64,000 bases of DNA from Acanthosepion pharaonis (GCA_903632075.3 CAHIKZ030000025.1:1831001-1895000); one strand, 5' to 3'. Positions 1-11,580 are shown, counted from the stretch's first letter. Translations and numbers: made by a program. Notes: generated from the letters alone by a model not told the origin.

Positions 1-877
1 TGATTCTTTAATTTTCACTTTAATTTTAATAAGGGCTTTCTTTGATCCCTATTTATGGTTTCGTAATCAAATTTATAAATTTTGAGAATTGTCTACCTTC
101 CTTAGGAATAGTTATAGGGATTCCCTCTCCCCAACTCCCACCTGCTTCACATTACATCTCACACCACCACTCCATAGAGCCGGTGCCAAATTCTCCTTCT
201 TCCTCCTAGCATTCAACCTCAGTCCACTTCCCAGGGCATGCATAACTATGTGACAAATCTAATTTTTAAAGCGCATACACGGAAGGGTGGAGTTTTATTC
301 TAGTTATTAATTTTAATTCTTTAAATCTTTTTTTTATTTTCTTGGAATCATCTTTGTCCAGTGAAAATATAAACCAGGCAACCGATGACAGAATTTGTTT
401 TCCTAACTCCAGCCTTAATCGTACAGTACATTCGACCCGTTAAGAGATATTCGTTCTCGTTTAACCTTCCGAATGAGAGATAAAATTATTTCCCAATTTG
501 TTTTCGTCAATGAAAATATATTTGTTTACCTAAATTCTCAAAAAAGAGACTCTCTGTTTTCCACCCCTGGGTCGGTCGCCGTCTCAGCGAAAACATAGAC
601 CAGATCACATGCCTGTTATGACGGATCGATTTTCACAATCTTAACGTTCACAGCAGATTTATTCTCTGTTTTCATTTCTCAGTTCGCAAGAAATATATAA
701 TTATCGTCTGCTTTTCTGTTGACCAGTGTCATGTGTTTTCCTAATTTCTCAAGAAAGAGATAAAATTGTTCCCCATATCTGTTTTCGTCCGCATACCAGA
801 CTCTCCACAGACAAGAAATAAACCTGAGGAGAAAAGTAATTCATACGGTCCCATTTTCACAAAGATAAATATTTTCA
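1..877. other. No gene recognised
   Basis: I see no coding signal, RNA gene or recognised repeat in this stretch. Around 440-830 similar phrases recur (pyrimidine-rich text with 'gttttcgtc' and 'agagataaaatt'), which may be a decayed local duplication. Confidence 0.5.

Positions 878-921
<44 letters not shown>
878..921. repeat. (TATC)n microsatellite
   Basis: About eleven uninterrupted copies of the tetranucleotide tatc/tcta are visible. It is a simple repeat with no coding role. Confidence 0.95.
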
Positions 922-1284
922 TAACCTATATTCCATTTTGGGCTTAACCCTTTTCTGCTCAGAATCAATATTTAACCACTTCACAGATTCAATGTCACGG
1001 ATATGCATATGTTTATGATATGCGGAAGTGACTCCTATGTGTTTGTGCTATTCGATGTACACGCATATGCATATGCATGCATACGCACACAGTTTGACGA
1101 TGTTTGAAATAAGACATTGGAATAACTCACCCACCATCTCATTCAGTCTGGCCAAGCTTGGGCCAAGCATTAAAATCATTAAGAAGATGAAGGCAAAAAA
1201 GCTTCACTTTTAAAACTTAAAAATATCGGAAGATTTTAAGATTTTATTGAACTTTTATGTTTTTCTTTCTTTTAGATTTATCTT

Positions 1285-1967
1285 CTTTTTCTATATGCTA
1301 TGTCCCTATAGAATATTGGCGATCAGGGCTCCCTATAATTTTCTGTTCTTTCTAACTCTTAATAAATTTTATCTTTTTGTTATCTCTCCTAAACCTTATT
1401 CTGCCATCGTTTTACTCAAGCTCGCTAGGTAGGTTATGAGTTGTTTTCCGCTGTCCCTCTCGCCTTCAATCTGGCCTGTGAGTATCAGATTTTCTAAGCC
1501 CTCTTTCCTTATTATGTGCTCTAGAAATTTCAACTGGTTTTTCCTGATTTTAAGTATAAGTGTCCTTTTTGTATCCAGTGTCTCTCAAAATTTTTCGTTG
1601 CTCACATATTCGGGCCATGGTGTTCTTAGCATCATTCTGTAGAACCGCATTTATGTTTCTTCAAGTCTCTTCTTGATCTTTGAGGAGATTGTCCAACATT
1701 CACTACAATATAGGAGGACTGATATTATGTAAAAGTTCAGTACTCTTCCTTTTTTCTTTGTTTTCTTTTTCTTTTCTTTTTTTTTCTAACGAACTCTTCC
1801 TGTTTCTTAATACTTTGCTTAGCTTTTGGAAAGCATCTTTGGTTATTCTAATATGCCTTTGGGTCTTAGTGTCGCACTTTCCGTCCTCTGTTAAAACTCT
1901 TCCCAGATATTTAAATTGTTGTATTCGTTTGATATCAAAAACGCATCCATCCACACATAAAATTTAA
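1285..1967 (-). mobile_element. LINE-C fragment, C-terminal part of reverse transcriptase ORF
   Basis: Read on the minus strand from 1967 leftward, the translation gives 'FKYLGRVLTEDGKCDT', then 'KDAFQKLSKVLRNRKSS', the region around 'GSECWT' (here degenerate), 'KKRKEK' low-complexity, and 'GLENLILTG' followed by 'IEGERDSGKQ'. This is the thumb/C-terminal part of a non-LTR endonuclease-reverse transcriptase. Several frameshifts and stops break it, and the 5' end (endonuclease and RT palm) is missing, as in a 5'-truncated insertion. At least nine other copies of the same family occur in this window. An ordinary dead LINE. Confidence 0.85.
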
Positions 1968-2169
1968 ATGAAATTTAAATGAATATAATATAGGGCTAAT
2001 CTCTCTTTCTGAGTATCCAAAATGTGTGACATTTTAAAATCATTTTAATAACTCCTGTAGTGAAATAATGAATCCCAATCCAGAGCCTTCTCACTCGTGA
2101 TTAATATGTATTCATGAATGTAGTTGTACTCACCACACTTGGCCAATTTCAGGTTGATGGGGCTATTTA

Positions 2170-2520
2170 ACCCATAGATGGCCCTAGACTCTGAGGAGTT
2201 ACATCCACCCTTTAACAGCTCTTATTTTTTGTTTTTTCTGTGCAGCTGGGGTTCTACTTGCCCTCCCCTAGGAGATCCAGTTTAATCACCGAATACTCAG
2301 GTTTTGAATTCAGAATTGTTTTTCTCCTAGACCGGTTCACACACAATGCTATATGACCCAGTCTGGCCTACTATTTACCCATAGCTAGGGGAACAAGAGA
2401 TGAATTTATAACTTTTCCAAGGATATTTGCACATGTGAATGTACCAAACTCGACTGGAATTCGAACCCGGATTCCTTGGTCCGAGCCGAAATACTCCACC
2501 GTGACTCTCGAACTGAATAT
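2170..2520 (-). mobile_element. tRNA-derived SINE-like repeat (family S3)
   Basis: On the minus strand 'GGGTTCGAATTCCAG' (about 2455-2470) is a good B-box of an RNA polymerase III promoter, as in tRNA-derived SINEs. Downstream on the same strand is a body containing 'tagctatgggtaaatagtag'. The same body recurs at 44225-44365 (minus) and 54245-54335 (plus), so this is a dispersed repeat rather than a tRNA gene. The A-box is weak and no cloverleaf is evident. Confidence 0.6.
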
Positions 2521-3115
2521 CTTTTCTAATAAATGTATTTTAAATGGGCAAATAATTTACATTTCAAATTTGATCATCTTGCTGTCTTTTTTTTATAGCT
2601 AGTCATTAGGTTGCTTTAAAAAAAAGTTAGAATGGGAACTGTTGATTGCTTCGTATCTATTTTTGGTGGTAAGTAAGCCACAAAAAAATTCTGTCACTGG
2701 TACTCTAACTGGAAATATGATGGCATTTACACGTAAGGAGGAAATGATGTCAAATAATGTGAGGGTGCGTTTTAAGATCCTTGATATATTTTCTGTGGTC
2801 TCATTACAGATAAGCAAATAGTCGCACCCACTTTTAAGATTTTGAACATCCTTAAAGTAACTGAATAAATATATACAGCTACTCCTCACTTAACGACCGC
2901 CTGATCGCTAAAGAACTCGACACTAAGTGAGCAGTTATATCTGAGCGATATTTCATTCATACTGCGCGTATAATAGGTTTGTAGCATTCAGTTTCGGGAT
3001 GCTTTGATGTCACTTTTGTACCTTTTGTAATATTTCTATTTTATTTATTTCTAACTAGTTTTAACTCGTGAAAATTTCACGGTTTTCCTATTTGAATCTT
3101 AATTCTGTTTTTAAT
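2521..3115. other. No gene recognised
   Basis: AT-rich unique-looking sequence. Short open frames are not supported by any recognisable family. Confidence 0.5.
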
Positions 3116-4975
3116 CGAATTTACCCCAAGCAAGGCAGTAAAGCTACTAAGACACAACGGGCTACTGGGTATGAAAGAATTTAAAAACAGAAACATTACT
3201 ATGAAGTGAGAACAAAAGAAGAGTGATCAGGAAAGCAGTAGTTAATGATGGACATTTCATTTAAATTTCATTTAGATTTTTGAAGTTGACTGGAAAGCAT
3301 GAAGCGGGAAGATTGTTCCACTAGAGAGAAGTGCGAGAAAAGAAACTATTAGCATAGAACTTAGTTACATCTAACCAACTCAACTGTAAAGTGATGAAAC
3401 TAAATTGCTAATCTAGTACTGCACTTAAATTCATAAAGTCTAGGTAACATAGTGAAGAATTCATCCGAATAATTACCATGAAAGTTTTTTTTATATATAT
3501 AAAATGTATATGGAGGCAACTTTACAGCGGTGGCAAAGTGACTGAAGCCTAGACAGGACCAATAATATTGCTGATCCTTCTTTGGATTTTATCAAGAACT
3601 AGCAGCATGGCCCGGCGTTGCCCGTGCTTGATTCAAAAATTGTACGACTCATTCAGCAATCGCTATCACTTGACTTAAAATATTTTTGCCCTTCCTTGCC
3701 TTTAAAGGAGTGCCCTTTGCTGTGCTGATGTTGTTACATACCTTACTTCTTGCCTATCTCACACTGCGGATATTTTCTAAGCTCTATACTAAACATTAAA
3801 TATGTTACGAAAAAAGAACTAAACAAAATGAACACAAAACGATCAGCTTTAAAAAAAAAAAGGACTTGTAACTGGAAAAACCGAATGAAAAAAGAATGTT
3901 AACAACAAATACTTTTTCCCACCCAACCCAGTTCTGAGGAATCAGAATCAACGTTGAGTTTAAGCAAGCGAATGAACCAATTGGAGTAAAGTGCCATGCA
4001 GATTTAAATTTTTCCCACTTGTGACGAATGCAGCTATCGATTTTTTTTGCATGCTAGTTAACATTCGTGTCAATCAGCTGTTGGCTCTCACGCTGGCCAA
4101 TAGAATCTCCCTGCCTATTCGTGGCAGCCAGCTATAGGCTCTCACCCTGGCCAGTAGAAAATGGCCGCAAACTACATGAAAAACTGCCGTAGAAGCATGA
4201 AAAAATCGATTATTTCCACTATCGATGGGAGTTGGTGCAAATCCGTCGAAAATTCCCGCCGTGCATTCGTTACACACACACGCACATCCTGCCTTTTATA
4301 GATAGAGATCTCTAAATATACAACAGGAGAACGAAACCAGATGTGGCAGAAATATTCAAAGCATGAGTGAATGGTAGAATTATAGATATGTACGATAGAT
4401 TGTGGTGAGAAAAATTATCTAGCACGGCATAATGAACTAACTGCCATAGCAATGGATTCAATGTAGTCTTTCCACTTCATAGCATCCGAAGACGTTAGCC
4501 CGAGAAGGCGCAACGTGTCACTCTCCTGGAAGTTAGCATCAAACATGCTGATGAAAGGCAGAAAGCGTACTTTCAGATGATTAATAGAGAGTAGTTTAAT
4601 TTTGGAGGCATTAAAGTTAACAAGCCATTCTTTGCTTCAGTTAACAACAGACTGTAAATCGTTTGTGACATCAGCCGCCAATTTGACCTTATCGAACTGA
4701 TGAGACTTACTATCGATACAGGAGTAAATAGTTGTGCCCCTAGCATAGATAGCAAGTTGAGAGCTGATGTCATCAAGAAGGTCGTTAATGAATGTTAAAA
4801 GCAAAATAGGTCAAAGGATAGATTCCTGGGGGTGGGGGGACACCTGCATTAGTACAAAAGGATCTAAACGAGTGACCGTTCAGAATAACTTTCATTTCAC
4901 AATTTGATAAGAAAGACTGAATCAGTTCAAAAATTCGTCCAGAGACACCATACTGAATAAGTTCATGTCAAAATG
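3116..4975 (-). mobile_element. LINE-A (CR1/jockey-like) copy, interrupted by a 710-bp insertion
   Basis: The 3' end lies at 3116 ('ttaccccaagcaaggcagta', reverse of the LINE-A tail). Reading leftward from 4975, minus-strand translation gives a decayed RT: 'YARGTTIYSC' where the RT catalytic box YADD belongs, 'VNFNASKIKLLSIN', 'MKWKDYIESIA', 'SIVHIYNSTI', then after the insertion 'IGPDLA'-like and the C-terminal part. The catalytic aspartates are lost (YARG) and there are stops, so it is dead. The insertion at 3599-4308 separates the 'LEILDKI' region from the part before it. Length about 1.15 kb without the insert, hence 5'-truncated. Confidence 0.8.
3599..4308. mobile_element. Nested 710-bp repeat element inside LINE-A
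   Basis: Other LINE-A copies run straight from 'ttatcaagaa' into 'tctctaaatata'. Here they are separated by 710 bp that starts 'ctagcagcatggcccggcg' and ends 'ttttatagatagaga'. The G+C-rich start 'gcccggcgttgcccg' resembles the start of widespread invertebrate interspersed repeats whose class I cannot assign. It contains a tandem duplication at about 4080-4160 ('ggctctcacgctggccaata' and a second diverged copy). No clear target-site duplication is seen. Confidence 0.65.
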
Positions 4976-5640
4976 CCAAGGAATCAGAGTTAAAGTCAGA
5001 GGTTTCGTGATTTAAGGTTTTGAAGTTCCGCTGAATTTGTGACGTGAAGAACTCAACTGAATTGAAGTTGCACAGAGTTTATGATGTGAAAGACTCAACT
5101 CGATTTAGGTTCCACAGAGTTTATGATGTGAAAATCGGACTTTCGACTCAAATCGGATTTTCGACCCAAATTGGCTTTTGACCAGAATTGGTTTTATAGT
5201 CCAAATCAGAGTTAAAGTGAGGTTTTGAAGCTCCATAGAGTGAATTGAGGAATTCAGAGTTATTTCTTCAAATTTATCTTTGCTGTAATCTAAGCTGGAC
5301 CAGAGATCCCTCTAGTTTTGAGGCCCAATTAATCCTTCGCAGGGGCTAGTTTAAAAGACTTCACAGAGTGCGACGTTTAAGCTAGTATTTTAATGAATTA
5401 AAAATATTTCTTTTTTGTAAATATACAAACATAGGATGGAATGTTGTGGTTTTTGTTAAAAATAAATATTATATGCATCTTTTACACATTGAAAACCGAA
5501 AATTACTTTGTCATGACGTCAATTCTAAAATCATTGCTGTTGATATAGTCATCAGTATTTGTTTTAACTAGGCTTATGAGGACAGCCAAACAATGATGAC
5601 TATCTTAGCCCTTCCCTTATAATAACCAGGCTTAGATTTA
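4976..5640. repeat. Local direct repeats; otherwise no gene
   Basis: Between 5030 and 5230 short phrases recur: 'cacagagtttatgatgtgaa' occurs twice, and 'atcggactttcgactcaa', 'atcggattttcgacccaa', 'attggcttttgacc' follow one another as a degenerate 18-bp tandem. The remainder shows nothing recognisable. Confidence 0.6.
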
Positions 5641-5689
5641 ATACTTTTAATTGCATTATTATTATCATTATCATCATCACTACTACGAA

Positions 5690-6355
5690 TGGGTGTGTTC
5701 GGCAGGCCACTGCGCTTGATCAACTCCCTCCGTATGTCTCGGTTGCGTGCTAATGTCTCTGTGAAGGATTTTCCAGTGACATTATCAGACCATTTCTTTC
5801 CTCTGTCTGCCTCTTCTTTTGTCTAAATTGGTACCTTGTATGATGCCAATTGAAAGAGTGTTGGCGCTTATGATATGCCCATGACATTTCAACCTTTTCA
5901 TCTTGACAGCGGTTATGACGTCTTCCAGTGGACCTGTTTCTTCTTTGATAGCGTCTAGCACTGTGTCATTTCTGATGCAGTCTACGTAGGTGGTGCCTGG
6001 GTTAGTACTCCAGCAAAGCATTACTAATACTTGAATGGATCGCTGTAATTCTGCTATTAATGTCCAAGATTCGCAGGTATACAGAGAGATAAGGCCAATA
6101 CAAGTCTTTTAAATTTCAGGCAGCTGTTCTTGCTCTTCCAGATGGTCTTTAGTTTTGAATTGGCGTTAATTTTCTGACCGCCGAATTTGTCTTTCTTGAA
6201 ATCCCTTTCTCATTATTCATCTTGAGTTTTTTCTTTCGGTATCAATCTCCATGACATGTTTAGAAGTTACCAAATCCAAGTTTTTTCACCAAACTGATAT
6301 TTTCCTCTTTGCAAGCTAGACCATCTATGTCGTATGCAAAGCGAAGGTCTGTGAT
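5690..6355 (-). mobile_element. LINE-D reverse transcriptase C-terminal fragment
   Basis: Minus-strand translation from 6355 leftward shows 'LRFAYDIDGL' (the RT catalytic box, normally FADDIDG, here with one aspartate replaced), then 'KFGGQKINANSKLK', 'VLALSLC' and, nearer 5900, 'VLDAIKEETGPLEDVI', 'KMKRLKCHGHII', 'GTNLDKRRGRQRKEM'. The order matches the palm-to-C-terminus of a non-LTR LINE distinct from LINE-A and LINE-C. Frameshifts split it, and the start of the RT is missing beyond 6355, where the sequence changes abruptly. Confidence 0.75.
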
Positions 6356-7229
6356 CTTTATTTAATAACAGTATATTCATAAATTTAAAATATCTCTTCA
6401 TATTGTAAATAGGATTACGAGAAATATAAAATTTAACACTTAGTTGATTAATGTTATATTCAGCATTCCGACTACAGAGTTTCGTAGACGAACATTTTTT
6501 AATCGTTCGGCCCACACATCAAGAGGCATCAGCAGTTGTCTGCCGATTTTCTCATTTTCGTTATTTTTATATTAAATTGAAAAGATAATTTATGTATTTT
6601 TATTGCTGTTAGGTTGGATTTTTCTTCTTTGTGTGTGTGTGTGTGTGTGTTTATGTGCACCTGCACAAGTGTGTACGTACACATGTATAGAATATTGTGG
6701 TTATTTTCCCCTTTCCTTAATTATTTTGTCTCCTTCTAGTGTCTCACTTTTCTTTTCATTTTTTTCTCTCTCTCTCTCGGCTCTGATTATCTAAAGATAA
6801 TGTAGCAATGTTATATCGCGTACCATAGACAGGACTTTTATTTAGGCTAATTTTCGCGAATATTCTGGGGCTTTCTTAAATTTTCGAAAATATAGATGTA
6901 TGACGTTTTATATTTATTTCTTATTTAAATAGTTAATAGTTTTTTTTAATACTAAAATGACAAAGTAAATGTTTGTCTATATGGGTGTGCATCATACCAG
7001 CCCTTAAAATAATTCTATTTTAATGTTACTGTGACGTTTGAAAGGCTAGAAGACGATCTTAGACAATTTCCAAAGTTTAGTAACGTTCTTGAAGCCGGTT
7101 TCTGTTAGACAACACGTTCTTTAAAAATTTAAAAGCACTTTGTTGTTTAAAAACCTAATATAAATAGTTAACAAAAGGGATTAAATGTGTTTCAACCTCC
7201 ATTTTTTTTTTTTTACACTAGCCTGTTAG
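6356..7229. other. No gene recognised; short (TG)n tract
   Basis: A (TG)n run lies at about 6630-6650. The rest is AT-rich sequence without a supported feature. Confidence 0.5.
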
Positions 7230-7705
7230 ATTTTAACGCGCCCAGTCCACCCGTTCCACTCTTGATAGAGTTCAAAAGCGTTTCCGAGTCCTTGTGAGAG
7301 AATTATTTTCCACCCACCAAACTCTCTCTTACGGGTGAGATGCGGCGAGTGTCTCACTGCTCTATCGCTATTACCTTGGAAAGTGCTCGGACGAACTACA
7401 TTCCTTGGTTCCGACTGGTCTAACCTTCACGGCTAGGACCCGTCATGCAACTTACATTGTAGCAAACCCCACCCACATTCCCCTCTGTATTCCATCGGCG
7501 AGAAGTCAGTTCCATTCAAAAAGTTTCTTCTCGTGAACCACTGCCCTGTGGAACAGACTCCCAAGAGGATGTTTCCCCGATCACTACAATCTTAACCTGT
7601 TCATGTCTAGAGTTAACCGTTATCTTTCCCTGCTATCAATATAAACAACTTAGCGTAACCCCCCTAACTCGAGTGACCCCGGGGGCCTTGTACAGGGTGA
7701 ACATT
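7230..7705 (+). mobile_element. LINE-B (CR1-like) C-terminal RT fragment
   Basis: Plus-strand translation gives, across frameshifts, 'STLDRVQKRFRVLV', 'YYLGKCSDELHSLVP', 'TARTRHATYIV', 'TTALWNRLPRGCFPDHYNLN' and 'SRVNRYLSL'. This is the C-terminal region of a CR1/jockey-type ORF2. The palm is absent, so the copy is 5'-truncated. It ends with 'gaccccgggggccttgtaca' and runs directly into a (TA)n tract, a common boundary of LINE-B copies in this window. Confidence 0.8.
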
Positions 7706-7708
7706 ACT

Positions 7709-7709
7709 G

Positions 7710-7755
<46 letters not shown>
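7709..7755. repeat. (TA)n microsatellite
   Basis: Uninterrupted alternating TA following the LINE-B tail. Confidence 0.95.
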
Positions 7756-7758
<3 letters not shown>

Positions 7759-7835
7759 GAACTATAGTCTTAAGGTGTGCTATATTTATGGGATAAAGTG
7801 CTCAATATCAGAGATAGAGAGTGTGTAAATATAAA

Positions 7836-7918
7836 AGTGAACATTCACGTCAACACTCAGAGGCGACAGTCTGTTTTTTTAAACAGACTGTCGCCTCTAA
7901 TGTTGACTTCAATGTTCA

Positions 7919-7920
<2 letters not shown>
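7836..7920. repeat. Inverted repeat (foldback), arms about 40 nt
   Basis: The left arm (7836-7876) and right arm (7881-7920) are nearly perfect reverse complements. They meet at a few T/A bases between the two halves of 'gcgacagtctgtt'/'aacagactgtcgc'. A (TA)n tract follows at once. The whole could fold into one hairpin. Confidence 0.9.
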
Positions 7921-7979
<59 letters not shown>

Positions 7980-7982
7980 GTA
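7921..7982. repeat. (TA)n then (TATG)n microsatellite
   Basis: Long TA run followed by a few tatg units. Confidence 0.95.
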
Positions 7983-8090
7983 TTTAAATAAAAGAAAGAA
8001 CAGTAAGATATATAATCCGGTGTTCTTATAGATATTTTTATTTTTACAAAATAGTGCTCAATGTAAATTTACAGAGCATTAATATTATAA

Positions 8091-8355
8091 ATTAATTGAT
8101 TTAAAATATGTTTTTTTCCCGCTACACAGTTCTAACCATGTTTCAAAAATGGAAGCTAAAAGCCACGAATTTAATTTTGCAATTAAATTAAAGACATTAG
8201 TTCCATTTCATCCTCAAGCGAATTTTGGAGTAACTTTTTTTTTAATGGAACTAATGTCTTTAATTTAATTGCAAAATTAAATTCGTGGCTTTTAGCTTCC
8301 ATTTTTGAAACATGGTTAGAACTGTGTAGCGGAAAAAACATTTTAAATCAATTAA
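8091..8355. repeat. Large inverted repeat, arms about 115 nt, 36-nt loop
   Basis: Left arm 8091-8207 and right arm 8244-8355 are near-perfect reverse complements; for example 'gcttccatttttgaaacatgg' on the right mirrors 'ccatgtttcaaaaatggaag' on the left. The loop holds 'catcctcaagcgaattttgg'. A (TA)n tract abuts the right end. It could be a foldback transposon-like element or a head-to-head duplication made during repair. Confidence 0.9.
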
Positions 8356-8356
<1 letters not shown>

Positions 8357-8423
<67 letters not shown>

Positions 8424-8592
8424 CCGAATGGGTAAATATAAGTAGGTATATTATAATCTTGCGTGAAACAGAAAATGTAAAAAAAATACCGGTTTCAAAA
8501 CAAAACATAAATAAAAAAATAAATATAATAATTTCAGCACTTGAAAATTACTTCGGAATGAAACTCGAAGTTGTAAGATATTATGTATATTT

Positions 8593-8638
<46 letters not shown>

Positions 8639-8669
8639 GCATATATATATACACACACACATACATATG

Positions 8670-8753
<84 letters not shown>

Positions 8754-8775
8754 TACCCATATATATATATGAAGC
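8357..8775. repeat. (TA)n and (CA)n simple-repeat cluster
   Basis: TA tracts at 8358-8423, 8597-8634, 8688-8742 and 8759-8770, with (CA)n blocks between. The open frames seen here translate only to IY/HT dipeptide repeats and are not genes. Confidence 0.95.
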
Positions 8776-9644
8776 CCTTTGTTGCCCTCTTTTCTTTCCG
8801 TTGCCCTAAGCGCGTGCTTACTTAGCTTAATAGTTAATCCGGGTCTGTTAATAACGCTGTCCACGAACATATGTCTAGAGTTGCACCCACAATGAGCTGT
8901 CGACATGAAAGAATAACAAAAGAATCAAATGTAGTGTGATAATCTCTGTGTCACGGTAATGAAGGCTAACAAAATGGAATGTGTTATATATCCTCCGTTT
9001 AATATAATGCTATTATATACTTTTTTTTTGCCAGAAAAAAAGGGTTGCCAGAGAAAATTTAAGAAAGAAAAACGGCATCGATTATTGAACGTGAGTTCAG
9101 GTGCCCCAGTAAATGTCTGGTGCAGAAAGAAATGTGCTGTTCTCGCAAGTATTTGATCGTCTGTTAATTCCTCAACGTGCTATACATATTGGAATGTCCG
9201 ATAAACAAAATCCGGTTTAAAATTGTATATTTTGTGGTAGTTACTAGTAAACGAATTTAACTGTTTTCGTCGTCTATAACAGTGGATTTGTAGTCATCTA
9301 GAACAGTGGATTTGTTTTCGAGTTGCCGTTTGTATGTAGATAGTTGGTACTAGAGTCGTAGTTCACTATTCGCCATTTTGTGAGAGGCTAAACTGAAGTG
9401 GACGTGTTTGGATGTGGTCATTAGACGTTATTCAGTTTTAACAAAAACAGTTGAACTTTATTCGTTTTCCCAGGAGATATTTCAGAAAAACAACGGCTCC
9501 GCAAATCATGGCTGCTTGTCATTCTACGCACAAAAGATGATTTGTGTAAGATTTATATACAATTTAAAGCAATCAAACCCGAAGAAGTGGTCGGGTTCTT
9601 TTCGAAATTTGAGTAATATTTTCCTTTCACATCTTTTCTTTGTT
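8776..9644. other. No gene recognised
   Basis: Nothing supported. At 9280-9320 'acagtggatttgt' is repeated twice about 30 bp apart. Confidence 0.5.
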
Positions 9645-9895
9645 TGCATTTCATTAGTAAGAAGGGGGTCCCATTCAGGCAACTTCTTCCCAAGAACTAC
9701 TGGTTTTTGGAACAGAATCCCGACAGGATGTTTTCACAATCACTACAATCTTAACATCTTCAAGACTAGGATTAACCGTTATCTTAACTGCATAGCCCCA
9801 TTAACTTCACTTATTGTCCTTTCTTACGCTTATAAAATACCACAATGTATCCCTCTACCTCGAGCGGCTCTTGGGCCTATTGAGTGACCATTGTT
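9645..9895 (+). mobile_element. LINE-B C-terminal fragment
   Basis: Open on the plus strand: 'SHSGNFFPRTTGFWNRIPTG' followed by 'NHYNLNIFKTRINRYL' and 'PRAALGPIE'. This matches the last 80 residues of the LINE-B ORF. The larger frame upstream (from 9408) is not recognisably LINE and is probably a chance fusion. An AAAT microsatellite at 9920-9943 follows closely and may be the remains of its tail. Confidence 0.8.
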
Positions 9896-10255
9896 TTATA
9901 AAAAATGTAATTTGTGTAAGTAATAAATAAATAAATAAATATAAAAATTAAGAACGCGGTTTTTCATTTCGCCATTTCTTTACGTTTTTATATCATATTT
10001 ATATTTTGGTAGAAGCCTTTTTATTTTGCAATTTCATTTTTTATAACTCCAATCGACTACAAGATTGTTGTCAGGCAAGCAAGACACTGTTGTCGTCAGT
10101 TGTTGCTTGATTTTATGGCTTTTTCATATTAAGAAGAGGAAGTGGTTGCCAAGGAAATGTGAAGATAAACATTTTACGGCTCATGTTTGAGCAACTGTAA
10201 TGGGAACGGTTTCTCATTCATATTGTAGGAGTGGAGAGACCTCATTTCAACACGC

Positions 10256-10256
<1 letters not shown>

Positions 10257-10308
<52 letters not shown>
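10257..10308. repeat. (TA)n microsatellite
   Basis: Uninterrupted TA run. Confidence 0.95.
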
Positions 10309-10313
<5 letters not shown>

Positions 10314-11290
10314 CAAAAAATAGTCTAGATATGCATATTTTTTGTATAACAGGTTGGCTGGGATCCTTTTCCTGATGTTTTCGATTACGTCCCGGATCAA
10401 TACAATAGAGTCTTTATCTGGGTGACACGGCACCATATATAACCGGTTTCTGGGGTGTGGTCAACTCCTTGTCACGCTACTGGTTGGATCGAGTAATTCG
10501 CCAGCAACAGCCGACTACGTCATGTCCAGGAGAACAAGCGCCAACTATTCCGGTACATTTCTCTGTTCCACTTCTCTTGAACAGACATGAAGTCTTTCGC
10601 AGTTCCTCTTATTGGTTTGACAGCGATTGTCAGTAGTTGGACCCAAATTCTGTCGTTGTGTCCCTGTAGAAAATCAAAATAGATGCTGCTGTAAGTAGGT
10701 TGGAGTTACTCGCCTCACGCTTAACCGTTTTTAATTCAGAGTTTTCCTTCCTGTAGACTGGTTGCTAACCACGGTTAGAGAACACAGGCTACCCTATTAT
10801 TAACTCCTAGCTGGAGGAGGGAGAAGAGATCGATTAGACAAAGCAGTGATGCATAATTTTAAAAGTGACCAAGAACACAAAATGCCTTTAATGCAACTGT
10901 ATGGTACTTACTTTTGCTAAGCAAAAATACTAAGCAAGAAGTAGAGGTAGCAGTTCGAGACGCAAGGGTTGGTGATTCATCGGCTGTGAGTTTAACCTGA
11001 CGAAGAGAAAGAAGAAAGGATGAATGCAACGAATTAATTTCTGTCAACCAGAAGGAACACAACAACCCTGTATGAACTATCAAATCACAAAAAAGAACTA
11101 TGACGATAGTCAACCATTTTAAACACTGTAATGAAATGAAGTCAACAATAAATGGTACTATAGACAGTAAATATGGCCTTTACTTCATCTCTATATACCA
11201 TAAGAATATTAAAATAGAAAATTTTCACGGGTTAAAATTTGTTTTATTAATTTAGTGGCTAGCTGGCTGTAATTTGATTTGAAAACATCT
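10309..11290. other. No gene recognised; possible SINE-like remnant at its middle
   Basis: Around 10770-10850 'actcctagctggaggaggg' resembles the S3 repeat body at 2380-2400, so a decayed copy may be present. Nothing else is supported. Confidence 0.4.
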
Positions 11291-11577
11291 TACCATAGGC
11301 TCGCTATACCGAGTTAACTTTAATAACGTAATAGTTAATAGATTAGAAGCAAATTGTTATTTTTTTCTTACTGAATGAGGTATGTTATATGAATGGGTCG
11401 TATATATATACGACCCATTCATATAACATACCTCATTCAGTAACGCTCTGCTTTGAGTGGCTCCTGAGCTTTGTACTGAGTGAACTTTATTAAGAAAAAA
11501 ATCTGACAAAAATAACAATTTGCTTCTAATCTATTAACTATTACGTTATTAAAGTTAACTCGGTATAGCCAGCCTAT

Positions 11578-11580
<3 letters not shown>
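11291..11580. repeat. Large asymmetric inverted repeat including a LINE-B 3' end
   Basis: The left arm 11291-11400 is the reverse complement of 11411-11580, except that the right arm carries about 50 extra bases (about 11443-11492). The symmetric centre is 'tatatatata'. The extra bases ('ctcctgagctttgtactgag') match the 3' end of LINE-B as seen near 35090. So the right arm keeps a longer version and the left arm is an internally deleted inverted copy. A (TA)n run follows at 11581-11631. Confidence 0.85.

Noticed and set aside
8459..8906. Open frames of 70-116 codons in both strands
   Set aside because: They are translations of (TA)n and (CA)n and contain only IY/HT/YV dipeptide runs.
10990..11040. 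CTGACGAAGAGAAAG, hammerhead core words
   Set aside because: No room for stem II between CTGACGA and GAAA.
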